Source: Vibrio cyclitrophicus
GTDB lineage: Bacteria > Pseudomonadota > Gammaproteobacteria > Enterobacterales > Vibrionaceae
NCBI GenBank assembly: GCA_023206055.1
Contig: CP065366.1
Coordinates: forward strand, 1,984,001 to 2,048,000
DNA: 64,000 nt
Direction: 5' to 3'
A program made the translations under genes and the position numbers. Positions 8,101-15,523 of this stretch are shown here, piece after piece; position 1 is the first letter of the stretch; every line of letters begins with the position of its first letter. The notes below the pieces were generated by a model. It was not told the origin of the DNA. It made no database searches and saw nothing but the letters and a program-made list of their open reading frames with translations.

Positions 8101-10513
8101 AACCCTTTGACACAGACCCACTAAACTCATTGCCAGTCCAATCATCACCCGTAACACTAGCTGTCACCGAACTATCAGCAGCTAGATCACTACCTTGAAC
8201 ATCAACACTCCAAGACTTATTACTTAAAACTGTTGTCAGGTAAGTTACGCCGTTCACCATAACCGAAACTTGATCACCAGGTCTTGCATCACCACCAACA
8301 GAACCAGTTAAAGTAACTGTACTTTCACTTTCGCTCTTATTAACAACATTATCATCAGTGATTGAATCAATCGTGATAGTGCCTCGAGCAAACGTATCAA
8401 CTAAGTAGAATTCTGTAGAAGTAGCTGAACCAATATTCCCTGCGGCATTGATCACATCAACTTTTGCGTCTACCACGTTGTCAGAGTCCAATTGCAAATC
8501 GGAACCATTCACATCTATACTGTATTTCCCTCCGTTCACTGTGCCGGTATACTCAACACCGTTAACTGTTAATGTCACAACTGCCGTTTCATACGTTTCG
8601 CCAGTTACAGTTCCCGTTATCGTTACTGTTCCCGCAACTTCTTTTGCATTAACAACGGAGTCATCGGTTATTGGGTCTATGTCGATATTAACGTTAACTA
8701 ATGTCTGGTCAAAGGTATGCGTCGAGCTACCTTTACTTTCAAATGAATTACCTGCGGCATCTTCAGAACTAACATAGACATCAAAAGCAGTGTCTGCCGC
8801 TAAGTCTTCACCGCTAACGTTCAATTGCCAGCTTCCATTGTCGCCAACAGTTGTTGTGTAGATTGCACCATTTATTTCTGCCGTTACAGTATCTCCGGAC
8901 TGAATATCGCCACCAACAGCGCTGCCTGTTACGGCAATAATTTGCCCTTGTTCAGTAACAGTGATTACATCATCTGATGTAATCTCATCTACATTCACAG
9001 TCCCCGCATCTGCTTGTGTATCAAGAGTGAATGTCAGCGTTGAGCTGCCTGAAGTATTACCTGCTGCATCGGTTTGACGAACAGTAATCGTGTTGTCACC
9101 TTCCGTTGGCACGGGCGCACTTGTCGTCCAGTTTCCGTCAACAAGGTATTCGACTGTCGCCCCCTCTTCTGTGCCGCCGACTGTGAAGCTGCCGTCGTTG
9201 GTTAAGAAGTCATCCGCCGCTGAGCCTGAATCCGTATCAAGTGTCAATGCTGGTGCATCTGGCGCTTGCGTATCTAGAGTGAACGTCAGCGTTGAACTGC
9301 CTGATGTATTACCCGCTGCGTCGGTTTGACGAACGGTGATCGTGTTGTCACCTTCCGTTGGTAATGGTGCGGTTGTCGTCCAGTTTCCGTCAACGAGGTA
9401 TTCGACTGTCGCACCCTCTTCTGTGCCGCCGACTGTGAAGCTGCCGTCGTTGGTTAAGAAGTCATCCGCCGCTGAGCCAGAATCTGTATCCAGTGTCAGT
9501 GTTGGCGCATCTGGAGCTGTGGTGTCTAGAGTGAACGTCAGCTCACTACTGCCTGATGTATTACCCGCTACGTCAGTTTGACGAACGGTGATCGTGTTGT
9601 CACCTTCCGTTGGCACTGGCGCGGTTGTCGTCCAGTTTCCGTCAACGAGGTATTCGACTGTCGCACCCTCTTCTGTGCCGCCGACTGTGAAGCTGCCGTC
9701 GTTGGTTAAGAAGTCATCCGCCGCTGAGCCAGAGTCCGTATCCAGTGTCAGTATTGGCGCATCTGGAGCTGTTGTGTCTAGAGTGAACGTCAGCGTTGAG
9801 CTGCTTGATGTATTACCCGCTGCGTCGGTTTGACGAACGGTGATCGTGTTGTCACCTTCCGTTGGTACTGGTGCGGTTGTCGTCCAGTTTCCGTCAACGA
9901 GGTATTCGACTGTCGCACCCTCTTCTGTGCCGCCGACTGTGAAGCTGCCGTCGTTGGTTAAGAAGTCATCCGCCGCTGAGCCAGAGTCCGTATCAAGTGT
10001 CAGTGTTGGCGCATCTGGAGCCGTTGTATCACCTATGGTCTCGCTGTCTGTGCCTAGGTTATCCGGTTGTTCAATAGAACGGAAAGCATCAAGAAGACTC
10101 AGGCTTTGAGTGCGAGACATACCCAGCGCTTCAAAGCCCGTCGTTACAAATTCAGTGCCTGGAATAGTTTCTTCACCGTCGCGCTCAATGGTCCCGCTAC
10201 TCACTAAGCTTGAACCACTTTCACCGGCGGCTGTTGCAAACTCTTCTCCGAGTTCCGTCGGATCCTGACCTTCTTCTAAAGCCGCAAAGATATTTGCAAT
10301 GTCTTGGTCTAGTTCTACTTCACCGCCATCTTCAGGCGAAAAACGCTTGACTGAAATTGGAGACTCAGAGTTTTCGCTTTGGGATTCAAGAATGACATCC
10401 CCCGCTTGCAATGGTTGGCCGTCTTCTAGGACTTTAATTGTACCATCTACTGAAACAACAATGCGTTGACCAAGTGCTAATACACCGCTCGCATTCAATA
10501 CTGTTATATCCAT
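2117..10513 (-). CDS. Giant LapA-type retention-module RTX adhesin with VWA domain (type I secreted)
   Basis: This 2798-residue repetitive surface protein is a biofilm adhesin exported by a type I secretion system. The start at 10513 (MDITVLNASGVLALG) has an AGGGG site upstream. The N-terminus resembles the LapA retention module, and a TAAG motif at residues 94-97 matches the di-alanine site cut by LapG periplasmic proteases. Four near-identical 84-residue Ig-like repeats follow (DNA 9020-10027), then many diverged Big/cadherin-like domains, a von Willebrand A domain with the MIDAS motif DSSGS at about 2307, nonapeptide RTX Ca2+-binding repeats (GGDGSDILIGGLGDDILTGG, about 2640-2685) and a C-terminal T1SS target region ending LVNSLMTNLPNS. 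The divergent TolC and OmpA genes fit its export and anchoring. Ligand and host function cannot be read from sequence. Confidence 0.93.
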   Translation of the reverse strand: MDITVLNASGVLALGQRIVVSVDGTIKVLEDGQPLQAGDVILESQSENSESPISVKRFSPEDGGEVELDQDIANIFAALEEGQDPTELGEEFATAAGESGSSLVSSGTIERDGEETIPGTEFVTTGFEALGMSRTQSLSLLDAFRSIEQPDNLGTDSETIGDTTAPDAPTLTLDTDSGSAADDFLTNDGSFTVGGTEEGATVEYLVDGNWTTTAPVPTEGDNTITVRQTDAAGNTSSSSTLTFTLDTTAPDAPILTLDTDSGSAADDFLTNDGSFTVGGTEEGATVEYLVDGNWTTTAPVPTEGDNTITVRQTDVAGNTSGSSELTFTLDTTAPDAPTLTLDTDSGSAADDFLTNDGSFTVGGTEEGATVEYLVDGNWTTTAPLPTEGDNTITVRQTDAAGNTSGSSTLTFTLDTQAPDAPALTLDTDSGSAADDFLTNDGSFTVGGTEEGATVEYLVDGNWTTSAPVPTEGDNTITVRQTDAAGNTSGSSTLTFTLDTQADAGTVNVDEITSDDVITVTEQGQIIAVTGSAVGGDIQSGDTVTAEINGAIYTTTVGDNGSWQLNVSGEDLAADTAFDVYVSSEDAAGNSFESKGSSTHTFDQTLVNVNIDIDPITDDSVVNAKEVAGTVTITGTVTGETYETAVVTLTVNGVEYTGTVNGGKYSIDVNGSDLQLDSDNVVDAKVDVINAAGNIGSATSTEFYLVDTFARGTITIDSITDDNVVNKSESESTVTLTGSVGGDARPGDQVSVMVNGVTYLTTVLSNKSWSVDVQGSDLAADSSVTASVTGDDWTGNEFSGSVSKGYGVDTSVDVSAPSVSIVDDNNPDDGVINKDELGNDQVQVKVDVNHVELVEGGEVTLTITNGGSASTVTLSLNEDGEISDSNYSYNNGTITWTETVAEGASIKVDATQTDSDGNESVEGSDSAVVDTTYGDETDEPADGITQPTVSITDSTADDNDDEITGTETATISGNIGETAAATVDLVISDGDDSTADIVLNDVTVKADGTFEVPNVDVSSLKDGTLTVDATFTDQDGNVETADDTVAKDTTADAGAPTVTIVDDANNDGVINKDELGDDNVQVKVDVNHAELVDGGQVTLSIKGGTDIVLTLSNTGTEDAPVYELNDSNYSYNNGTITWTETVLEGASIQVDATQTDSDGNVSQPGTDSAVVDASVQAEIDILNIAGDHKINGAESSENISVVGFVNKDAQPGDKIDFYLQGELIGSGVVSSEPYLNSNGEQVGYKYEFTTLGSNLIPDGESEGGAILTAKVTVTDDAGNTVVASTTEPYFFDLDAPDVPSITNISDDSAASDYSEVTLHGTGEPGSAILLFDEDNNQVNVAPITVDNDGNWIIDISDLISTSVNDNEFFTAKQVDNYGNTSESSNTVHYYHGDFDPAQQEAADDFVLLGEGDDQFNATVDDIDNRLVVDGGDGTDTAVFDFSLDSASVTLNADGSVSITENNGDVNTFIEFENFNFTDGGKTVEELFAPSVVIVKDEDDIINSDRTMVSYSVLLPVGAEVGATLTVQVEGQVAETRVLTQADIDSGSLSFDVDMGTVVDGELNVSAELTYQDQPVGTQFIGADALSTNIDPTATSFSIGLGSEQSAQFSFDTHVSDAEDDLGSTDNKEVQLSIIDLPELGSLYVVEGLTRTLIDEDTVLSEDSQIEYVLDETVNSDLSFDASVDFNNISGSETSYALDSGVVISGGRFDGNKPDSSSTLTPETLHYDSADNESGLGVGDSELDVSTKDYISIDFTQVGGSNVTEVTVTEVNIDFGSIWAHYADNNSADAEIQVILFKDGVQVGNDPYIFDDDSNSTVYDGSGEFAANIQLDGGFDEIRVYTVHGDQSSQSNSNITLQGVEVVDAIVTEKISYEATDSDKGTDTGIITISTPSTEDSTNSAPVLSDSQFDASNEDQVVSLSLDKLNITDADGDQTFITGVTVDPSYGSIQLVIDSEGQVTSADFTPVSDKHFDSVPFTVTVSDGVNSSEGTATLAVNAVADKPNVTVVFGDASNVVISDALHTKLVNADANTSFTESDYAELGHTVMNQYGQKTGTVGNDLIVGSDVSSGDSLIGDANTNPGGTGSDIFVGRDGDDHISGGTGSLDAENAIDTAVYEGNFSEYNLTFVGDTTTLHDWTIIDNLNRDTPESGSTGDKLYQIERLIFADAIVELNEDGTFNVLQQDAGFTVTASVADTDGSEYLDEVRISGLPDSAEIIDIDTGNVLGGFVTVGDESVWVIDIVGDTTQHINYDNLAVRDTSGEALDLDLDVEVVAVDVNGSTAKTSVNVAETNDVMADQGGSIPTTVISLIIDSSGSMASIPSELSDMRIEYVLQASINLLKNVDSQEGSEKVWVQLIDFDSNATNTGWKTVTEAIALLETAQEKIDEDNYNGIFDAQGWTYYEDGVEAAIDGYKVSPVSDLTPGETNDVVYFLSDGQNNGSWDSDINSDWDAFIVDKDVTAVGIGSSGNVPASGLNEVAGSNGKVVYIPDSTITTELPKLRPTIGIAGSLLLTLSGLDAVAVMIDDTKASVIQKIDADGNNVNMPTGLTFTKDTVGNELVVDIGYGEFRIAQDGSYYFQPSSGSTDIEAGKAVAFEILVTVEDSQGVQSQQLITLNLSPSGEVNVAPTSSFNASTGDDQFQGTGQDDIILGHAGNDVLLGAAGDDILLGGDGSDILIGGLGDDILTGGDGDDIFKWVDEPLNNYQDVITDFEVGSDRIDLSELLHDENTMDDVLEHLSAKVSDNNQDLELTITNDQGSQTIVLQGQASNLNGFDVDSSGVYSGDELTNLVNSLMTNLPNS
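6985..8085 (-). repeat. Diverged repeat pair in a GC-rich block of the adhesin gene
   Basis: Two related modules (about 6990-7330 and 7735-8070) each contain SNYSYNNGTITWTETV and VDATQTDSDGN. They flank a module with PTVSITDSTADDNDDEITG. The block is clearly richer in G and C than the coding sequence on either side. Confidence 0.75.
9020..10027 (-). repeat. Four tandem 252-bp repeats within the adhesin gene
   Basis: Four head-to-tail units of exactly 252 bp (84 codons each; 10027-9776, 9775-9524, 9523-9272, 9271-9020) are almost identical in DNA. Each encodes an Ig-like module starting TTAPDAPTLTLDTDSGSAAD or a close variant. Identity at this level favours unequal crossing-over, so copy number may differ between strains and may be collapsed in short-read assemblies. 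Confidence 0.95.
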
Positions 10514-10915
10514 ATAAACCCCTAAAACCCATTTCTCAATCAAAACGTCAAAATAGTGACATTGTATTTATAATATTAGATAAAATATAACACCTAACAC
10601 TATATAATTCATAGTTATGAATGCATATTTTAACAAGGCCGTATACACCATGATGACAATGGTCACACATACCAATACTCAAAGCACCTCTAAATTTGAT
10701 ATAAGTTATTGTGCTAAAGGAAAATAATTGACATATTAATAGATATTCTAAGTGCATCAAAACATCATAATACGCACAGCGATCGGTTAACAAATTTACA
10801 ACCATTTATGAGCGCCAGTTGTAGCGATCGTAATTTTTTTGGCGGTTCATCTGAATTTTGTATATTATCGTGCAAAATTAAGATTCGGGTGTGACTCATT
10901 TTGGAGAGATGCAAA
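10514..10915. promoter_or_regulatory. Divergent promoter region of adhesin and TolC-OmpA genes
   Basis: This AT-rich 400-bp gap must hold promoters for both directions. For the rightward operon a sigma70-like promoter is visible at 10839-10866: TTGGCG, 16-bp spacer, TATATT, about 50 bases before the TTG start. Another TTGACA hexamer is at 10727-10732 without a good -10. No operator palindrome is obvious. An 85-codon leftward ORF in the gap has no ribosome binding site or family resemblance and was not called. Confidence 0.55.
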
Positions 10916-12223
10916 TTGAATAGGATTCAAACGACGACCGTAGGACTAGCTGTAGCACTGACCTTTCCTGCTGCTGCACAAACTCTTGAGCAAGCTGTTG
11001 CTTTTACGTTGGAAAGCAACCCTGAAATCAAAAGTGCTTATAATGAATATATCAGTAAGCGTTATCTTAACGATGCTTCTGGTGGTGCTTATCGACCAAG
11101 TATAGACTTAGATGGTGGCATTGGTTACGAACATACTGATCTTGTAACCAACCAAGACACCACCGATCTGACTAGAAAAGAAGCAACGATCACGTTGACC
11201 CAGTTAGTATGGGATGGTGCAAATACATCAAATGATATTGACCGCACTGCCGCTGATGCAGAGTCTGTGCGCTATCAACTACTATCTAACGCGCAAGACA
11301 TCGCTTTAGAAGTCACAAAGGTTTATCTTGACGCAGTGAAAGCCTATGAAGTGCTTTCCCTGTCTGAAAACAACCTAGCGACACATAAAGAGATATATAA
11401 CGATATTCGTAAACGCGTCGAATCAGGCATTGGTTCGACGGCGGACATGTCACAGGTAGAAGCTCGTATTGCGAAAGCGCACGGGAATTTACTTGCTGCT
11501 CAAAACAACCTTTTCGACACGCATACACAGTTTAAAAGACTTGTTGGTCAATCTCCTTTAGGTTTAACTTTCCCTCGCGCAGATGCGGGCGCAATTCCTT
11601 ACACCATTGATGGTGCGTTGGCAAAAGCGTTTAACCAGCATCCAGTCATCAAGATTGCACAGGCCGATGTTGACTCAGCGAAGTTCCAATACAAACAATC
11701 TAAGAGTACCAACTACCCAACTGTTTCTTTTGAAGCCGCACAAACTTGGCGTGATGACGCCGGTGGTACAGAAGGCAGCAGCGATGAATTTTCTGCAATG
11801 GTTCGTTTAAGGTACAACCTTTACAACGGTGGTTCGGATCAGGACCGTGCAGAGAGTGCTGCTTACCAACTCAACAAAGCCAAAGATCTTCGTGAAAGCA
11901 CTTACCGCAACGTAGAAGAGAGTCTACGTCTTTCATGGAGCGCACTTGATTTAACGGTTCAGCAGAAAGAGTTCCTGTCTGACCACGTAGACTCGGCATC
12001 AGACACGGTTATCTCATATGAGAAACAATACCGCATCGGTAAACGTACCCTTCTCGACTTGCTTAACACCGAGAATGAATTATTCGAAGCTCGTAAAGGC
12101 TATCTAGATGCTAAGTATGACGAGCAATACGCAAAATATCGCGTAATGAACGCAACTGGTAACCTACTCATCGGTTTACGAGTTGAGATCCCAGAAGAAT
12201 GGAATGAAAAGGTGGAATATTAA
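10916..12223 (+). CDS. TolC-family outer membrane efflux protein (adhesin type I secretion partner)
   Basis: This is an outer-membrane channel of the TolC/LapE family, 435 residues. A signal peptide (MNRIQTTTVGLAVALTFPAAA) precedes two OEP domains rich in coiled-coil helices. I place the start at the TTG at 10916, because GGAGAG at 10903-10908 is well spaced for it. The upstream TTG at 10901 would put that site inside the coding region. It lies divergent from the giant RTX adhesin and overlaps the OmpA-like gene by one base (TAATG). It is therefore likely the outer-membrane exit for the adhesin. The LapB-type ABC exporter and LapC-type membrane fusion protein are not nearby. A second, unrelated TolC gene lies at 48993. 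Confidence 0.9.
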   Translation: MNRIQTTTVGLAVALTFPAAAQTLEQAVAFTLESNPEIKSAYNEYISKRYLNDASGGAYRPSIDLDGGIGYEHTDLVTNQDTTDLTRKEATITLTQLVWDGANTSNDIDRTAADAESVRYQLLSNAQDIALEVTKVYLDAVKAYEVLSLSENNLATHKEIYNDIRKRVESGIGSTADMSQVEARIAKAHGNLLAAQNNLFDTHTQFKRLVGQSPLGLTFPRADAGAIPYTIDGALAKAFNQHPVIKIAQADVDSAKFQYKQSKSTNYPTVSFEAAQTWRDDAGGTEGSSDEFSAMVRLRYNLYNGGSDQDRAESAAYQLNKAKDLRESTYRNVEESLRLSWSALDLTVQQKEFLSDHVDSASDTVISYEKQYRIGKRTLLDLLNTENELFEARKGYLDAKYDEQYAKYRVMNATGNLLIGLRVEIPEEWNEKVEY

Positions 12224-12840
12224 TGAAGCTTACCAACACAGTATTATCGCTTTGCTTCATGGTTGTATCTGCCAATGCTTTAGCTGAAAACAACGAGGAC
12301 GAATTTGAATATCGTGCCCTTCCACCTGTTACTCAAATTTACGACCTTCAAGATGATGACAATGACGGTGTAATCAACGCGCGAGATTTATGTCCCGACA
12401 CACAAATTGGTGCTGAGATCGATAACGACGGTTGTGGTTCATATTTCGAGTCATCAGAGAAAAGAGAGCTTCATATACTCTTCGCCAATAACTCTACAGA
12501 AATTAACCCTGCCTTTCTTAGTCAGATACGCCAAATGGCCGCATTTTTGAAGCGTTACGAGGGCACGACGATTGAATTACAAGGCTACGCGAGTAAAGTG
12601 GGTAATGCTGAACATAATTTAAAGCTGTCAAAAGACCGAGCATCACACGTAAGGCGCGCACTTATCAGCAATGGCATTCAACCGTCGAGAGTGAATATCG
12701 TCGGTCACGGTGATTCTGATTTTAGTAGTGATGACACCCAAATCAATCACGCATTACATCGGAAGGTTGTCGCTTCTGTTGCAGGATTTAAAGGTAACAT
12801 TAAAGAAGAGTGGCACATTTTCACCAAAATCAAAAAGTAG
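12223..12840 (+). CDS. OmpA-family protein with thrombospondin-type Ca2+ motif
   Basis: The 205-residue exported protein has a signal peptide (about 1-21, cleaved after ANALA). A thrombospondin type-3-like acidic segment follows (DDDNDGVINARDLCPDTQIG, about 44-63) with a paired downstream cysteine. The C-terminal half (about 80-190) is an OmpA-like peptidoglycan-binding domain, with FANNSTEINPAF, IELQGYASKVGNAEHNLKLS and the RVNIVGHGDS block. It is translationally coupled to the TolC gene. Such proteins often accompany LapA-type adhesin exporters in vibrios and may link the exporter to the cell wall; that role is inferred. A large hairpin follows at 12855. Confidence 0.88.
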   Translation: MKLTNTVLSLCFMVVSANALAENNEDEFEYRALPPVTQIYDLQDDDNDGVINARDLCPDTQIGAEIDNDGCGSYFESSEKRELHILFANNSTEINPAFLSQIRQMAAFLKRYEGTTIELQGYASKVGNAEHNLKLSKDRASHVRRALISNGIQPSRVNIVGHGDSDFSSDDTQINHALHRKVVASVAGFKGNIKEEWHIFTKIKK

Positions 12841-12854
12841 CTTGTACACTACTT

Positions 12855-12900
12855 TCACCATACTGAATCGCTATCTTAAGTTGACGTTTCAGTATGGTGA
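12855..12900 (+). terminator. Long hairpin after the OmpA-like gene
   Basis: A perfect 13-bp inverted repeat (TCACCATACTGAA / TTCAGTATGGTGA) has a 20-base loop and only a weak T-run after it. It may terminate or stabilise the TolC-OmpA mRNA. Confidence 0.5.
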
Positions 12901-12976
12901 TAATTCCTTGAATAGCATGTACCTAAGCCGTCTATAATGTTAATCTTGCCCCGTTATCAACATAGAGAATTAATCC

Positions 12977-13327
12977 ATGAGCAAACTAACAGCTGATACT
13001 CAAGCAAATCTAGAACTTTTCGTTTCTGAAACACAAGAAACTAAACTGGTATGGGGCCTTCGCAATGAAGAAGGTTGGCTAGCATGTGACTCAAGTGAAT
13101 TCGAGAACAGTGAAGTGATGCCATTTTGGTCTTCAAAAGAAGATGCTCAAATTCACAACGTTGAAGAGTGGGCTGACTTCGAAGTATTAGAAATTCCACT
13201 AGATATCTTTGTAGAAGATTGGTTACTGACTCTTGCTGAAGACGGCGTTCTTGTTGGTACTAACTGGAATGCAACTTTAGAAGGCAAAGAACTTGAGCCT
13301 TCTGACCTAGCGAAATTATACATCTAA
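12977..13327 (+). CDS. DUF2750 domain-containing protein
   Basis: This 116-residue acidic cytosolic protein matches the pattern of the DUF2750 family. It has an early VWGLRNEEGWLACDS core, a central MPFWSSKEDAQIHN and a WLLTLAEDGVLVGTNWN segment near the C-terminus. The family has no known function. There is no signal peptide or membrane segment. The gene stands alone: an upstream hairpin closes the OmpA operon, and a 10-bp hairpin lies immediately downstream at 13334. Family recognition is from memory of the conserved W and NW positions. Confidence 0.8.
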   Translation: MSKLTADTQANLELFVSETQETKLVWGLRNEEGWLACDSSEFENSEVMPFWSSKEDAQIHNVEEWADFEVLEIPLDIFVEDWLLTLAEDGVLVGTNWNATLEGKELEPSDLAKLYI

Positions 13328-13333
13328 TTTCCG

Positions 13334-13364
13334 ATATCGGTCGTGCGAATCGTGCGACCGATAT
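13334..13364 (+). terminator. Hairpin after the DUF2750 gene
   Basis: A perfect 10-bp stem (ATATCGGTCG / CGACCGATAT) with an 11-base loop starts 7 bases after the stop codon. There is no T-run, so it may stabilise the 3' end rather than terminate. Confidence 0.5.
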
Positions 13365-13489
13365 ACCTCTGATTAATATCAACAAATAAGAGACCTACCT
13401 CGCATAACCTCATAGCCACATCATTCAAAATTTGAAGCAATGTCAAATTAATAATAGAATATCGTTCTTTATCTGATTGATAGTCTCTC

Positions 13490-15523
13490 GTGATCCACTC
13501 CGTTTTTATTACCTTTCTGCTTCTCATTAGTTTTAATTCTTACAGCCAATTATCAACGTTAGATCGTGACCACAATTCATCAATCTATGCCTCCAAGTTA
13601 GACGTCAATGCTACTCCAAATGCCGATTGGAACGCGCTTTATCTCTCTACTTTAAACCACTCCCCTGAGCGCGCATTAAACATGCTGCAAACACGCTATG
13701 TCGGCTCAACAGTTTACGGAGACAAGCTTTACCTTGCATCTCTTCTGTATCAATACATGAGCCACCGAGATCAACCGTTCTACGGAATCTCTTCAAACGA
13801 CAGTGACTACCAAGCGATAGAAACCGCGTTTATTTCTGCTCTGATGAAAGACGGTAAAGGCCAATATAAGGAAGCGCAACAAGGTTTTTTAGCACTTTTG
13901 GCGAAAATGCAATCTCGCAGTGATTTGACTGGAAAAGCGTTACTAAAGTACCAACTATGCCGATCGCTTAACGAACAAGCTAAATACCATCAAGCGAACT
14001 ATTACTGCTCTGCACTTCAGTCAGATTTACATGACATCGCTGACCCCGTATTACCAAAGTTCGGGACTTATCGAGTCATCGCAAACAATCACCATTTCCG
14101 CAGTGACTATCAATCAGCATTAGACACTTACTTATCACTGATAAGCGTGTTCCCACAAGGGCATGATATTTCAGGGATTTATAACGATGTGGGTAATTTA
14201 CTCAAAGAATTAGAGCAATATGAAAAATCAGCGGAGTATCTAGAGGAAGCACTCATTCTCAGAGCGAACGCTTCAGATTTAATGAAAGCACAAGTACATC
14301 ACAGCCTTGCAGATCTCTACCTTAATCAAGAGCAAAGTGATCTAGCAATTGACAATTTTCAGACAGCAAGAACACTGCTGATCTCATCGTCGCATAATTA
14401 TGGTATCGCACTAACAAGTCTTGGCTTAGGAAAAGCGTACACTCAAACGAAAGACTATGATTCGGCGAGAACCTACTTAATCGAGTCTCTTTCAGCTTCG
14501 AGCGAACTGAGCAATGATGTCATTCGCATCAATGCTTACTTGGCGATCAGCGATATGTTCGAAGAACAGAAATTGCTAACAGAAGCGCTCAACTATGGTC
14601 AACAAGCATTAGAATTATCGGAACAAGTAGCAAGGCGTAAATACATCGCCCTGTCACTCCTTCAGCTTTCTGATATTCATCAATCACTCAGCGATTACCA
14701 ACAAGCTTTCTATTTCTACCAGCAATACTCGTCAATACAAATGGAAGCTAGAGACATCGACAATCGACTCGCACTCGAAGCGCTCGGCCTAACGCACGCC
14801 AAATATGAACAAGAACTTGAAAACTCTTTCCTGACACATCAGGCAAAACTCGACCGTGTTCAAATTGAAAAAATGGAACATCAAAGGTGGATGTACAACA
14901 TCGTTGTCATTCTATTGATTTGCGCTGCAAACTTTACGGTATTGGTAAACAAAACAGTTCGTGCGAAAGCAGCAATTGATGGCTTAACGAACGCATATAG
15001 CCGGACTGAGATAATTCGAAGAATCAAAAGAGTGAAACGCTGTAAAGAGACGGAACAACGGCATGTGCTTGTTTTATTCGATCTAGATAAGTTTAAGAAG
15101 ATTAATGATGAACATGGTCATCCTACTGGAGATCGAGCTCTGGTCCATATTAGTAAGCAAATTAGAAAGCACTTAATGAAGGGTGAATTGTTTGGTCGCT
15201 TAGGCGGTGAAGAGTTTGTCATAATGCTAACCGATACCAAACCATCAGAGGTACGAGAACGCGTTGAAGAATTACACTACGCTATTTCAAGCACTGTCTT
15301 CTTATCTGAAAGCAAAAAGTCACTTAATGTAACCGCGAGCTTTGCTTATCTAGCAACCTCAAACGCATTAAGTGACTTTGATGACCTGTATTCAGTGCTT
15401 GACCAAGCGCTCTATCAAGCTAAAAGCAACGGCCGAAACTGCATCATCGATGCTTATAACGACCCGATCGACTTACCTGATGTTATTTATTCTCGGTCTG
15501 TTTGCGAACCAACTCCGCCATAA
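13490..15523 (+). CDS. Periplasmic TPR sensor diguanylate cyclase (GGEEF)
   Basis: This 677-residue membrane protein makes c-di-GMP from GTP. It starts at GTG, which gives an intact signal sequence (about residues 1-19). No strong ribosome binding site is visible. Residues about 120-440 form several tetratricopeptide repeats that would be periplasmic. A single transmembrane helix (WMYNIVVILLICAANFTVLV, about 467-487) leads to a cytoplasmic GGDEF domain. The active-site motif is GGEEF at 572-576, with metal-binding FDLDKFKKIND upstream. The RxxD inhibitory site is replaced by MKGE, so product inhibition through the I-site is not expected. Its last 41 bases overlap the end of queC on the other strand. 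The sensory input is unknown. Confidence 0.92.
   Translation: MIHSVFITFLLLISFNSYSQLSTLDRDHNSSIYASKLDVNATPNADWNALYLSTLNHSPERALNMLQTRYVGSTVYGDKLYLASLLYQYMSHRDQPFYGISSNDSDYQAIETAFISALMKDGKGQYKEAQQGFLALLAKMQSRSDLTGKALLKYQLCRSLNEQAKYHQANYYCSALQSDLHDIADPVLPKFGTYRVIANNHHFRSDYQSALDTYLSLISVFPQGHDISGIYNDVGNLLKELEQYEKSAEYLEEALILRANASDLMKAQVHHSLADLYLNQEQSDLAIDNFQTARTLLISSSHNYGIALTSLGLGKAYTQTKDYDSARTYLIESLSASSELSNDVIRINAYLAISDMFEEQKLLTEALNYGQQALELSEQVARRKYIALSLLQLSDIHQSLSDYQQAFYFYQQYSSIQMEARDIDNRLALEALGLTHAKYEQELENSFLTHQAKLDRVQIEKMEHQRWMYNIVVILLICAANFTVLVNKTVRAKAAIDGLTNAYSRTEIIRRIKRVKRCKETEQRHVLVLFDLDKFKKINDEHGHPTGDRALVHISKQIRKHLMKGELFGRLGGEEFVIMLTDTKPSEVRERVEELHYAISSTVFLSESKKSLNVTASFAYLATSNALSDFDDLYSVLDQALYQAKSNGRNCIIDAYNDPIDLPDVIYSRSVCEPTPP

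Noticed and set aside
9090..10109. Four similar 79-89-codon plus-strand ORFs
   Set aside because: They are antisense images of the four 252-bp adhesin repeats.
10548..10805. 85-codon minus-strand ORF in the adhesin/TolC gap
   Set aside because: No ribosome binding site, no recognisable domain, and it occupies a needed promoter region.
12710..12937. 75-codon ORF overlapping the OmpA-like gene's end
   Set aside because: Shadow frame that also covers the downstream hairpin.
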